From positions 41,224,305 through 41,288,304 of the forward strand of contig JARCOQ010000004.1 of the NCBI GenBank assembly GCA_029207755.1: a DNA stretch of 64,000 bases. The letters run 5' to 3'. Positions 46,866 through 59,429 of the stretch are shown piece after piece. The first letter of the stretch is position 1; each line of letters starts with the position of its first letter. A model generated the notes under the pieces. It did not search any database, was not told the origin of the DNA, and saw only the letters and a list, made by a program, of their open reading frames with translations. A program made the position numbers and the translations under genes. The DNA is from Chamaea fasciata (Eukaryota; Chordata; Aves; Passeriformes; Sylviidae).

Positions 46866-48019
46866 TAGTGATCAGTTTCTGTGTTAACCATGTAAATATT
46901 TTTGAGCTGTGATCATAAGATATCAGTAATAGGGTTTTTTTTATTTATCGTGCATCATGATATATTTCAACACATATCCATAATCTAACATTTTAAGGTT
47001 TTCTCCTTAACTGGCTAGCCTAAAATCTAGAGTAACTTCTACTGATCTTTCTGTTGTGCTGCCTTGAGAAACTTAAAAAAAATTAGGTCACAAATTAGGT
47101 TTATGCCAAAGAGAAAAGTTAAATTTCATTTAAATTTGCATTTCCTTGAAGGCCATACGCTGATTCAATCAAACTGAAGATCAAAGATTAAATGTGGTGT
47201 TCATTGACAGAAAAAAGGGAACAATTTTTTTCCAAACTGTCATTTGGAAATCTGTAAATGGAAAAGTTACTGCAAGTTGTTTTAATTTCAGTTTCCTTTA
47301 ATCCTTATTGACCCCTCTAGTCTGCATATACTAGACATGTATGTATACTGTGTGCCATATATTTAAGAGACATATGGGAAGCACATTTTGCAGGGAAAGT
47401 CTGAGCAAAGAAGGAAAAGGTTTTCCTGAAAGAAAAGATTAAGGAAAAGGATAAAAGCCAGTCATGTTAGCACCTTGTTTTGTTTCTGCTCTTTTCACTG
47501 CTTTGTAATGTTTCTGTTATCAAGTATTTTGTAGACTGACTGAGAATGTTAGGGTCTTTGATTTTTATAGTCCACAATGTTTAAAATCTTGACAATTAGC
47601 CTCTCCTAAACCTGAAGAATGGCATGAAGAAATAATAACTTTACCTGATTCCTGATTCTCTCTTTTTTCTAAAGCATAAGAAGTTTCTTGATAACATACA
47701 CCCTTCATTTTGTGTTCTTGACTTTTTTATGCCTTTGCTTTAGATAATCAAGGAATTATTTTGGTCTTTTCCAGAAAAGATGCAATTAACCAGTATTCCT
47801 TTTTGCATACAGCTTGTTATATTCCCTGAAACTTACACATTTTTCAAGTTTTGGTTTTTTTTGTTTCTTTCTTTTCTAGTATATTAAGTACCCCACAGGC
47901 ACTAAAAAATATTAAAATATAATCATCTAGCCAAATGTAAACTTATTTTTCTGCAATATCTTCTTTCTAAATTCCATCCCACCACAATCCACACTGGGTA
48001 GCTTTCTACCATTCAGTCA
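46866..48019. other. Non-coding, no gene or repeat recognised
   Basis: AT-rich sequence without ORFs of note. Confidence 0.6.
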
Positions 48020-48135
48020 TACAATTATGTGATAGCTTAGACTGGAAGAACCTCTTGAGGTCTCTAGTGCAACCTATTGCTAAAAGCAGACCTAAAAGGA
48101 GAGCTAACTTAAAGCTAGATCTTGCTCCAGAAAAC
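48020..48135 (-). mobile_element. Short CR1-like 3' fragment, antisense
   Basis: 'gatagcttagactggaagaa', 'gaggtctctagtgcaacc' and 'gctaacttaaagctagatc' resemble an antisense CR1 3' end. Short and diverged. Confidence 0.55.
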
Positions 48136-51100
48136 AGATTTCTGAGAAACTCGAAGTATTTGATGGAGCTCAAAAACTCTTATAAATTTTAGATTTCTGG
48201 ATAATATTTCAATTAATGTCATTTAACCTGAAATTTCCACTACATTCAGTTTAAAAAGATCTGAGTTTTAGCTTACAAGTACTGCTATCTGTATAGGGCT
48301 GGATTGTGCTTGACCTGTGTTTTACAGCAGTGCTGCATAAAATAAGTTCTTTTGGCATGGCACAACTAAGGGAACTCCCAGTTGTCTGAGAAACAGGGTT
48401 TGAATGAAGATAATTAATTCCCCAATTTCCAGAAAGCCACACATTAACTCATTAAATGCCATTCGTGGTGTACTAATTAACTGGATATAATTGAAGTGCT
48501 TCAAAAAGTCTTGAGAAGATTGTGAGAAAGAGTTGCTAGATAAATGAATATAGTATTGAAAATAAAACCTAACAACTATGTCCGAATTCTGCTTTTCAAT
48601 TCTATTTGCCCTTGTTACTAAAATTTCTAACAGAAAAAATAATACATTTTGTATGTTTTTTCTTAAATAAAGAATAATAATATGATACTATATTATAAAT
48701 TCTACCTGTTGCTGCAACGGACATTATTTCAAATTCTTCTGTTTTGTATTCTTTTCCAAATTTAGTCTACCGAATTCAAAAACACATACAGTATAAGTTC
48801 TCTTTTCTATCCATCGGTTTAAAAAAAAACAAGTAATGAATCAAACTTTCACACATGCTGCTCACAAGTAAAGTCAGGTTTGGTTTTCTTTTCATTATTC
48901 TGAGCAAATGTCCACGCAAAATGAGAGGTTCAAGATATTGCTGCAATAGCACGACTGATTTCTGCATAGAAATGCACAATCATAAAGAATAAAGTTTAGT
49001 TACTCCATTTTTTTACTTCTACATCATTTGGGTGCAAACAGTCCTCTAGAAAATAATGGGAGATTTTATGCAATTTTGAAAAGTACATAGATTTTCAGTA
49101 TTTATTTGTATTGTCATATATACTTTATCCATGTTAAATTCATTCAAATTTGTTTGTAATTTTTTGAATAAATATATCCTTATCAAAAGAGAAAGATACA
49201 GATATCTATTTAGTAGATACAGTCTGATGCTACAGCTACCTTCAGCTGCAATTTTTCCACTATGTAGCCTGATGTTACTGAGCATAGTGTGAAAAGTTCG
49301 TCTGTAGGAGCAGAGAGAGAGGTGAGGTGGGCTGGCAGCATTCACCATTTAGAAGGCAAGGCAAAAATCAAGGTTATTTGTGCAAAGCAGAATTTGTCTT
49401 TATGAAAGCAGTCACCTAACATGATGTTTGCATCAAATCTCTTAGTAGTATTCTAATAAATTTTAGATCTGAAGAGGAGATTTGATGCTTTGCTGACTGT
49501 CATACAATGAATGGGGCCTGTAAACAGTGGGACTTTAGAGATAGCTGCAGGCTACATTTGTTCTTGAATCTCCACTGATGTTTTAAAATGCAATGGAATT
49601 TTGATGCATGCAAAATTACAAATGTCAACAGAGCTACTGTGAAGGAGCAATATGATCTTCAGACAGATATTGCTTCTTAGTACACAACAACCTGCGCACC
49701 ATTTTTGTTGTTTCTTATCACAGAAGTATTCTGCACTAGTCTGATGGGGGAAAGTTTTACATTTCTCATCTTCTAAAATGACAACATCACACTGAAAATC
49801 ATTACTTAGGAAGACAATCGTTTTCTCTAAATATGATTATGGCTCTATAATGATTTCAGGCAAATAGAGCAATCAGACAGATGTACTGAGTTATATGGCC
49901 TGAGTTTGTAATAGTTGAATGGGACCTTTGGACTCACAGTGTCATAAATGTTTTATGCCCTTCAGGCTCCTGTGTTCAAGATGTTTTCCCCCCAACAGTC
50001 TTTGAAATACAGCGATACAGCGATACTAGAGGAGGTGTGAGAAGAACTTTATGAAATAGATCATGTTTGAAAAATGGTACCCAAGGTAAAAGAAAATTAA
50101 TCTGATTTCCTGAGGTAGTAAAACATAGAAATACTTGCACTACTTGCCCACTTGTTTATTCCTTGGATCCTGCAACTAACTTGCAAGCATATTCCTTAAT
50201 TTACATCAAATAAAATAGAAAGATAACATAAAACTGTTGAGTAAGTAGAGAAAATGTATCCAAATGACTGCCATGGAGAGAGACAAGCTGCAGCCTGAGC
50301 TCAGCTGCTATTGTGTCCATTTGGCCTGCTGACTATCACATTAGCAAAAACTTGCCATCACACACTTAATTCAAAGCCAGCCACAGCATGATGCCTCTTG
50401 TCCAGCTGGTGATGAAGGACACTGGATGAAGCTTTAAGTCCTCCAAATTGTAATGTGACAGGGCAGAAGAGCAGGGTAGTTGAAGGATGGCAGGATCTAG
50501 GATTCTGGCAGGAAAAATCATCTGCAGAACCCAGCCACGGATAACCCTGTTTCTCAGAGGACACCTACTGAAAGTTCTTTGTAGTGTAGATGCTTTATAA
50601 GTGACAAGTGTTAGAAGACAACAAATAATTGTTTTTTGGCAATAATATTTTGTGCTACAACATTATGGAGTAGTGAGTTTTCAAATTTTGTCATTTATGC
50701 CCCAAATTCCCACAATTTTCAGTTTGGAAATTGGACTTGCTTGTGATGAAATTGATAACATTGCTTCACCTGCTACTAGTAACTACTAGCAACTACTGGT
50801 GAGAGAAATTCACACCACTTGAGAGGAAGACAAAAAGCTGAGAAGATATAGGCCTGTTCTTGTGACGCATGTACCTTTTAAAAGAAGCTGTAATGAATGA
50901 AAGCAAAATACTGCTTATGTTTTGGCTGTCTGACAAAATATTATTCAATAACAGTAGTACAAGCTTAGAAGAAATATAGACCAATAGATGATCTGTCATC
51001 TCCCTTTATGTCTTCCTCTGAGGTAATACCTATGAAAATGCTGGGAGGTTTAAAATATGCTGTTTGAGTAAAATTTCTTATTGTAATAAGTAAAAACTGT

Positions 51101-54100
51101 AGCAAACAAGCAAAGGAATGACTCTCCTAAGTACACATAAGTAAGAGAATCTTGGGCTCCTTTAGTGTCTGAATACAGGTGAACCATCTTTCCAATTTTG
51201 GTTCAATACAGTTTTCCTCTTTGAAGGCTGCTCTTCTAAAAGAAAATGCAGCAGACAAATAGTTTTTTTGAACGGACAGGATATTTTAGCAAGTATTCCT
51301 GAAATTATTTAGATACTATTCCTATAAGAGAGAAGAGATCAAAATTTGTGTAAGCAAGACATCTGGCTGCTTCAGAAAATTTGGATAAACAACTGAATAT
51401 AAGACCTCCAGATTTATGCTAAAACTTTTGCATTTGAATAATTAACTCCTGCTTCAATAGTAGTTATTTGGATATTGTATTCCATTATCAAGGTTCTTAT
51501 AAAAGACTTTTTAATCCAGCATGTTCTTCCTTTTACCGTACTAACCTCATCAATGGTGCTGTACCAATCATGGCTAGAGATATTTCTGCCATGAAAATAA
51601 ATGTATCTTGTTAAGAGAATTGCTAGAAGCCTTTTCCTTTGCTTTTTTTTATCTTTAAAATAGTAAGTTGCAAAGTGAAAAATCATGGACTATTTTGAGG
51701 AACATGAACTCTTTTGAAGGACTTGAACCTTTAGTACTCTGGAGTCTCTAGCTGTTATAGTATTATTATGGGTGGTATGAAAGAGCAAATCTTTACCTTT
51801 GTTTCAATATATTTAAATATAATCACATGAAAGTGAGTAATTTTTCTTCATATGATAGTTTGTGGAATATATTTGCTTCTGTTAAAAGGGTGTCAACTCC
51901 CCAGAATTGGTATTTAGAAACTTCCAATTTATGCACAAAAATATGATTAACTAAGTTTTCTTAAGAAGAAAATCCAGGTGTGAAATTAGAATCCAAGCCT
52001 TTATTTGGAACATAAATCTTCTCCCCTAAATTTTTAAACGTGCACGTTTGTGGACTTGATTTGAGGTTCAGTTCTATATAAAGGAATGTGTCCCACTTAC
52101 CAGAGGCTTCTGGATTTAAGGCATGTATGTGCCAGTTTTGCAAGCCCTAGAAGAGGACACTCTCTTTACCCAAGTATTTTTCATTACAATGAATTGAATC
52201 ATCCAGGATCATGGCATGTCCTAAGATGCCATAGCCTTCTCTCCAAAGAACATACAATATTGCTTGATGTTTTATGATACTAGAGTGTTTTCACATCAGA
52301 GACCTTTCTCTTTTCTATGATGCCAGGATACTTTTTGTTCATGTAAGCAGCTAATAGTGAGCAGTTAAAAGTTTCAGCCTCTCTTTTAACAATAATATTC
52401 TGTATAAACTTAAACATAACTGATTAATAAATGTGTAATGATCTGGCTTTTAGTAGGAGAGTATAAGAAAAGAACTGTGGAGCTTACAATTTGTTAAAAG
52501 AAAAACATGATCAAACACTTCTGCTGCTATGAAAACCTGCTTTCTAACGAGCTGAAGCAAAACATAAATTTCATCAAGGGCTGTGCTTAATTTTGAGACA
52601 GTATACTTCCTGTAATTTGTAAAGACTTTATTAAAACATCATACATCTTTTAAGAACAAAATGAAAAATGACTTGTGTTTGATAATTGCTCTTGCTCTCT
52701 AATAGTCTGCAAGGCTTGTTCAATCACTTATTTTTTAAAGGCTTGTGGCTAACTTTGGAGTACTCATACCATATGGAAAATAAGACCATAGCTCTCTAAG
52801 GACCCAAAATAAAACATGTGTTTAGAGATTTTAATTCTCATAGAACTTGATAAGAATAAGAATAGTTAGTTACATTTCAGATGTATGTTTTTGACACCTT
52901 ATGAAATAAGATATTGAAACCCTATAAACTAGTGTTTACTTAGTTTTGAGAAGTGTTGTCTTGCCACAGAAAAAGAAGAAGAGTATAGTGGTTTTGATAT
53001 AAAGCTTGATGGGGGAATTTAAGAGAAGTCTCTTCTACCTAAACTGGAGCATCTTCCCACTAACCTCATCACTGTTTTGGAAACTGTATTTTTCTTGCAT
53101 TGAGTGAATTGATCTTCTTAAGCCAAGACTCACACTCAGACTGCTGTGTATTGGTGTTACCCCTGTGTTGACAGTAAATGTTAATCACTGTCTAGAAATT
53201 CATATTGCTCAAGCTTGTGTTCCTGTGTATTCCTGCCTATCTACCTCATACATTCCTATGGCCCACCACTTAGTATCTGTGGTGACATTGTGGTGTCATT
53301 CTTGCTGTATGGTTGATCTCACACAGCTGTTCTGTGATGATTGTTTCTTTACTTCCTGAAAGAGCAGAATGTTCCAATATTTCATTGTTATAAATGGTAT
53401 TTGCATGATATAGCACACAGATGGCACAGATGAAACCCATTTAAAGGCTTTATACATATCAATAGTATGGCAATATTTCACAGCCTTATAGCAAGCTAGA
53501 TAGTACTGCCATGATGTAGATGTTTTATTTAGTTTGAAGTTTTCTGCTTTGCCCTTTCCAAACTCTGCATGTTGATCAGCCAAACGACATGCTGTATCTG
53601 ATAGTTCATTTTGTCAGACCCTTACACAAACTGTCATCCGATACATCACAAAGATGACAAAATATTTTGATAACTTCCCACCATACATTTCTGTTTAATC
53701 TTTACCTGGTGGAGGCATACCTATCACTTCAGTGTTCTTCCACTGCTCATAATGACTCCCTACCTCTTTACAAACAAGGTTAATAAAGCCAACAATCAGT
53801 GACTGTTTCAGCCTCAAGGTAAAGTGTTTAATAAACAACACCTCACAATTCTCTAGAAAGATACTTGAGGGTTTCAAGCTCATTAAGTTAAAGCAATTTC
53901 CACATTATAGAAAATGTACCCAGATCAAGCTCCTTGTTTAGTCTGAGAGTAGCATAACTGGAGGACAGAATGATATTAAGTTGTAATTTTGTTTGTTTGT
54001 TTGCTCATTTCTTTGCTAAAGGCAATGGGATAAGAACTGGTGAGGACACTGACCTATCTAGCTTTATCAAACATGGTCATGGATATCCCATAGGTTGTTG

Positions 54101-55062
54101 TCCTGTTAAGAAAGTAATATGAGAACTCAGAAGTGATTTTTCTTTAGAAACGTTATTATTGAGCTAATTTCCTTTTCGTTTTAATTGCTGTAGGAGGGGG
54201 TTGTTTGCTTGTTTGTTTTCATTTGTAAAAAGGTTACTTTACAGATTTTACAGTGTTCACTATAGATGGCAAAATTCCATCTATGCTACACGTATCCACT
54301 CTGCTGCACCAAGCATGACAACAAAGGAGACAAGAAGGACTTTTTTTTTTCAGAGATGAGGATTAACTTATTTGATCAACATATCAAACATATTAAAAAT
54401 ACCTGTCACATCAACTTCATGGGAAAATTCAATATTTTACTAAAAGGAAGATCAGCAGCAGGTCAGGTATTTCTGTTTATCTTTCAGCTGAAGAAAGAAT
54501 TAAAATAACTGATTTTGTAATAAACACGAAAGTATTAAATTAATAATTCTCTCTAACAAAGACAGAAAGTCATCAGCTGTATCTTATTTTCACTTGATGG
54601 CATCTTGTTGAACATGAGATGATGCTTCAGCAGCCTAAGTTAAATGACTCAGGAGCATGAATACAACACAGAGTTGCAGTACTGTCTTTGATCTATTATG
54701 AACTATTTGTACAAAAACAAAACCTTTTCTGATGAGCAACCAAATCTAGTCAAATAACTTAAACTAAGGCCTTCAGCATCAGAAGATAAAGAGGTCAATT
54801 TTTCTAAGAACCCTATGACTAACATTTCAGTATATGTTAAAGATCACATATGCTGCAGGACTGACTTTTGAAATTACTGACATGGAGTTTTTAATTAGGG
54901 AATCAAGAAGTGGATAACATATCTGTGATTTGGATCTGTGATTTCTTCCTGTTACACAGGAAGAAATAATCTTTATTTTTCCTTAATTTTTTTTTTTGTT
55001 TTTGTTTTTGTTTCATTAGCTATGTCAGTGTCTGTCCCATATTCAGCCAATGTTAATCTCTC
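48136..55062. other. Non-coding, no gene or repeat recognised
   Basis: Seven kilobases of AT-rich DNA with ORFs up to 100 codons (49046-49348) that show no domain. A poly(T)-rich run precedes the next LTR near 54985-55010. Confidence 0.6.
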
Positions 55063-56160
55063 TGTATTGGGTTTGCATGGCCAGGTTTTGGTAGCAGGGA
55101 GGCTACTGGGGTGGCTTCTGTGAGAAGCTGCCAGAGGCTTCCCCCATGTCTGAGAGAACCAACACCAGCCAGCTCTGGGGCAGGCCCACTGCTGGCCAAA
55201 CTGGGCCAATCAGGAATGATAATAAATCCTCTGTGGTAACACATTTAAGAAGAAAAAAAGAGGATATTGTCAAGATGTCGTTGCAGGCAGAGAAGATCAG
55301 GGTGAGAATATGTGAGAGGAAGAACTCTGCAAACACCAAGGTCAGTGGAGAAGGAGGGCAGGAGATGATCCAGGCACTGGAGTTGAGATTCCCCTGCAGC
55401 CCGTAGTGCAGCCCTTGGAGAGGCAGCTGTGCCCCTGCAGCCATGGAGGTAACAGGGATGCAGAGATCCACCTGCAGCATGGGGAGGAGTCCCACACCGG
55501 AGCAGGTAGGTGCCTGAAAGAAACTGCGGACTGTGAGAATCCTGTGCCGGCACAGGGTCCAGGTAGGACCTGTGTACCTGTGTAGAGAAACCCACACTGG
55601 AGCAGGCTTCCGGGTAGGATTCATGACCCTGTGGGGAACCCACACTGGAGCAGCCTGTTTCCTGAAGGACTTCACCCTGTGGAAAAGGGACACAAATTGA
55701 AGCAGTTCATGGAGAACTGTTGCCCATGGGATAGACTTACATTGGTGAAGCTCATGTTGGAGACCTGCTTCCCACAGGAGGGGCAACACAGTGGAGCAGG
55801 GGAAGGACTCCTCATCCTGAACAGCAGTAGGGGCAACAAACTGACCATAATCACCATTCCCTGTCTCCCTGCAACTGGAGGGGAGGAAGTAGAGCTGGGA
55901 TGGTTAGAAGGTGTGAGAAAAGTGCTTTTAAGATTTGATTTTTCTTATTATCCTGCTCTGATTTTTTTTTGGTAATAAAATCAGATAATATCTCAAATTC
56001 AAGTCTGTTTCGCCCATGAGGGTATTTGGATGTCCCCAGGTGCTTATCTCTACTAAATGAACCTTTTTCTATATTTTGTCACCCTGTCCAGTTGTGGAGG
56101 ACAGTGTTAGCTGTCAGCTTAGGTGGCTGCCTGGCATCCAGCCAGCATCAACCCACCACA
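55063..56160 (+). mobile_element. Solo LTR, 1.1 kb, TG...CA ends
   Basis: Begins tgtattgggtttgcatgg and ends ccagcatcaacccaccaca. A poly(A)-like AATAAAATC lies near 55974. It is the most complete member of the family also present at 39703-41986 and 46060-46865, with fragments at 17080-17265 and 25074-25133. The middle has repeated 'cacactggagcag' modules (about 55595, 55640). Flanks (aatctctc and ggcaggtc) do not form a TSD, so one edge may be altered. The 228-codon minus frame crossing it (55103-55789) has no domain. Confidence 0.82.
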
Positions 56161-57599
56161 GGCAGGTCCCTGACATAAGATCACATTCTACTCTTAAAAA
56201 TAATGTATGTTCTTACTACAGGAATCTGACCCAGTCCCAGTAGTCTCAGCAGATTCCACTAGGCTGTGCAGAGTTTAGTACAGTGTTAATAGCTCTCTGG
56301 AGCCAACAGGTATATAAAAACAGTATGAAAACTATTCAGAGTGATCAAATCTCCTTTGACATCCTCCATTGCATCGACTGCAGCATTTTCTTCACCCAGA
56401 CTTGGTTTCAACTTCAGTCACTTGCATTTGCAGTGCTGGGAATTGCATACCCTATAACAGCTAGCTTTTATACAATTATTAATCAGAGATAATTCTACTT
56501 TTTGGAATCACAGCAGAGAAAGTGAATGAAGACTAACACCATACATTCTACCCAAAATACTTTCTAGAAGATTCTAAGGCAATAAAAGAAACAACCTCTT
56601 TTTCTACAATTTTGCAAAACATACTTTATACTTCTTATATTCCTTACTATTTTCAAATAATACTTACACTGGTAGATGTATGCCTCCAACTACCACAGAT
56701 ATCATTAGAAATAGCATTTAATTATAACAAAACTAATAGTATATTTTTTTATTTCCCCTAAAAGCTGATTTGCTTGAGGCTATTTCTAAAACTGATTAGC
56801 ATTTTTAGTTTCTGGAAAATATGTGGCTGTTTCTTCTTCTGTGTAACATTAATATGCTCCTTTAGTTGTATATTCTTCTTACATTAGCAGTTCTCATCCT
56901 GTTTCTGTGGAGCACTTATTTTGGGACAGTGAAAAAAATTACAATAATTATTTTTAGGAGAAACAGGAACATAGCTCTCAGCTAATGGTTGAAATAGCTG
57001 TGAAAGATTCTTCGTTACCCTTGAATGTCTCAGCAATCAGAGGAAAGTCTGCAGACTTACACCTAATGGCATGCATTGCAGCTTCATAGATGATTATAGT
57101 TTTAAAGTGCTCCTCTGTGGGAGAGTGTGCATCTTCTTGAAGATATGAATTCTGGGCTGGGTGTCATTAACAGCCTTGGTAGGATGAGGTGAAATGAAAG
57201 GGACAGAAAGGAACAAAGAAGCAGAGAGTAAATTCAGAAGTACTTGAAATCTTTAAATCAGAATTGTCCTTTTCCAAGGAAGATGCTTAATTTTAATTAC
57301 GTAATTTGGACTTAATACTTTTGTTTTGTTTTGTATTGTTTTGTTTGGTTTCTTTCTTTTGTGGGAGGAGTAGTCAGTTTCATGAGGGGAAAGAAAAGCA
57401 AACAACTGGATACAATAATGTGTATACTGTCTTACTGGCCTAGGAGTGAACACATGAATTCCAGATGTTCAGGGTTGTAAAATGCAGATTATTCTGTTTT
57501 GCACCACTATTATATTAATATTGATTTTTAAATTTCTTTTTCCTGTGAGTCCCTTGTTTTGGAGATTGAAAACCTATAATAAATCCTTTGACTCAAAAC
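56161..57599. other. Non-coding, no gene or repeat recognised
   Basis: AT-rich, with a TTTTG-type pentamer run near 57320-57345. No supported gene. Confidence 0.6.
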
Positions 57600-58266
57600 T
57601 TAATTTGGCCAGTGACAAGGTGAACATGAGGAGGCAGTGTCCTGGCAGCCAGAAGGGCCACCATGTCCTGGGAGGCATCAGGGACAGCATCAGAGCCAGG
57701 CAAGGGAGGGGGTTATCCTGCTCTGCACTGCTTTGCTCTGGGGCAGTCTCATCTTGAGTGCTGGGGGCAATTTTGGGTGCCACAATACAAAAAAGACATT
57801 GAGCTGTTGGAGAGTGTTCAAAGGAGGACCATGAGGGTCGTGAAGAGCCTTGAGGTGAAGCCGTGTGAGGAGTGGCTGAGGTCACTTGGTTTGTTCAGCC
57901 TGGAAGAGACTGAGTGGAGACCTCACTGCAGTTACAACTTCCTTGTGAGGCGCAGAGGGGGGGCAGACACTGATCTCTCCTCTGTGGTAACCAGTTACAG
58001 GGCCCAAGGGAGAGGCCTGAATTGTGTCAGGAGAGGTTTAGGTTGGATATTAGGAGAAGGTTCTTCACCCAAAGGGTTGTTGGGCACTGGAACAGGCTCC
58101 CCAGGGAAGTGGTCACAGCACCAACCTGACAGAGTTCAAGAAGAGTTTGGACAATGCTCTCAGGCACATTGTTTGACTCCTGGGGCTGTGCAGTGCAGGC
58201 CAGGAATTGGACTTGACGATCCTTGTGGGTCCCTTCCAGCTCAGCTCATTCTGTGATTCTGTGACA
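57600..58266 (+). mobile_element. CR1 LINE 3' end with octamer tail
   Basis: Sense CR1 3' end. Landmarks: 'caagaagggcc'-like start, 'ctgctctgcactgctttg', 'aggaggaccatgagggtc', 'ttgttcagcctggaagag', 'ggttggatattaggagaa', 'tgggcactggaacaggct', 'gatccttgtgggtcccttcc' and the tail 'attctgtgattctgtgac'. The 3' end is complete; the 5' side is truncated as usual. The 197-codon ORF (57663-58256) is CR1 3' sequence, not a host gene. Confidence 0.9.
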
Positions 58267-58302
58267 CAGTATATACATTTCAAGTTAGCAATAAGTTATC
58301 TC

Positions 58303-58365
58303 TTTCCCCACAAATTAGGGAAGTTTCCCCACAAATTAGGGAAATTTCCCCACAGATTAGGAAAA
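58303..58365 (+). repeat. Three tandem 21-bp repeats
   Basis: Units at 58303, 58324 and 58345, each starting tttccccaca and containing attagg. Units 1 and 2 differ at one base; unit 3 has a few changes. They lie shortly after the CR1 tail. Confidence 0.92.
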
Positions 58366-58877
58366 CCAATACAGAAATGTTCAAAAAACTGCTTTTCCTA
58401 GCAGAAGAGGTTTTTTTCTCCCCTGAAATACACAGGTGAGGTTATATGAAGCACCATGTCAATTTTATTCCTTACTTGCATGAATCCAACTCAGTTATAA
58501 TTTTTAAACTACAAATCACTTTTGTTGCAATTAATGAAATTACTTTCTGGAAAAAAAAGCTGCATGCAAGAATGAGGAAAAAGGGTGCCCCAGAAAACAT
58601 ATGCATGTGCCTCCTTTTTGGTTAGGTCATGAGAACCTCCTCAAGCACACATGAATAAATAAGATATTACAAATTATGTGCTTGGCTTTATTTGTCTTCA
58701 TCTTTTTCTTTGGCAGTATCACAGCAGTGATCACCCAGAAAAATCATGTGAAATTTCAACATTGATGTTTCCCATTTACGTACACAGTACTGTTAGAAAG
58801 TCATAGGGTCAGAGGCACCTGCTTATCTCAAGGTAGAGAAAAACCCAACCATAAATTTGAGGGTCTTTTTCTATCTT
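58366..58877. other. Non-coding, nothing recognised
   Basis: AT-rich spacer between the 21-bp repeats and the next solo LTR. Confidence 0.6.
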
Positions 58878-58882
58878 GTAAT

Positions 58883-59424
58883 TGTAGTGGTTTGAAAGCA
58901 AAACAAATGAGAGGCTCCAAGTCAGAGATACAATTTAATAAGAAGAAAGGAAAGAAAGTAAAATAAAATAGATGCAATTATACAAAAGACCACTGACAGA
59001 GTCAGAATAAAACCTGAGCAGAGTGATGGAAGCAGTCCAGATGAGGTGGTCTTCCTGAAGCAATGATCCCGTAGAAAGGTCTGGTAGCTCTGGTCCTCTG
59101 GGAATCCAGTGGGTAAGGGCCCCCTGTACTGTCCCAAACCCCAGATTATATCCAGGTCAGAGTGCTTGGTTCCTCCCTCGGGGCGGAGCATCTCACAATG
59201 GGATGATGAGTCATGCAGGGGGTCCTTGATGGCCCATTAAACAGAGATAGCTCGCAGAGGGGGTTATCTATGAGTCATGCAGCAAGGCATTTGATGGGCC
59301 ATTAACAGAAGATAGCCCTGAGGGAGGGGGCCGGGGAAGAGCACTGCTCCAACAATTGGATTCAACAGTTCATGAAGATGGTGATAGAATACTTTGTGCA
59401 CATCCTACACCACCACCCAGGACA
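58883..59424 (-). mobile_element. Solo LTR, 542 bp, with perfect 5-bp TSD
   Basis: Reverse-orientation copy of the LTR at 39956-40497, of the same length and with TG...CA ends (plus strand opens tgtagtggtttgaaag and closes cacccaggaca). Flanks are gtaat at 58878-58882 and gtaat at 59425-59429. The different TSD shows an independent insertion rather than a copied block. Confidence 0.94.
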
Positions 59425-59429
59425 GTAAT

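Noticed and set aside
55103..55789. 228-codon minus-strand ORF
   Set aside because: Antisense to a solo LTR; no domain, and the same LTR elsewhere does not keep the frame.
57663..58256. 197-codon plus-strand ORF
   Set aside because: It overlaps a CR1 3' end whose landmarks and octamer tail are clear; the frame is incidental.
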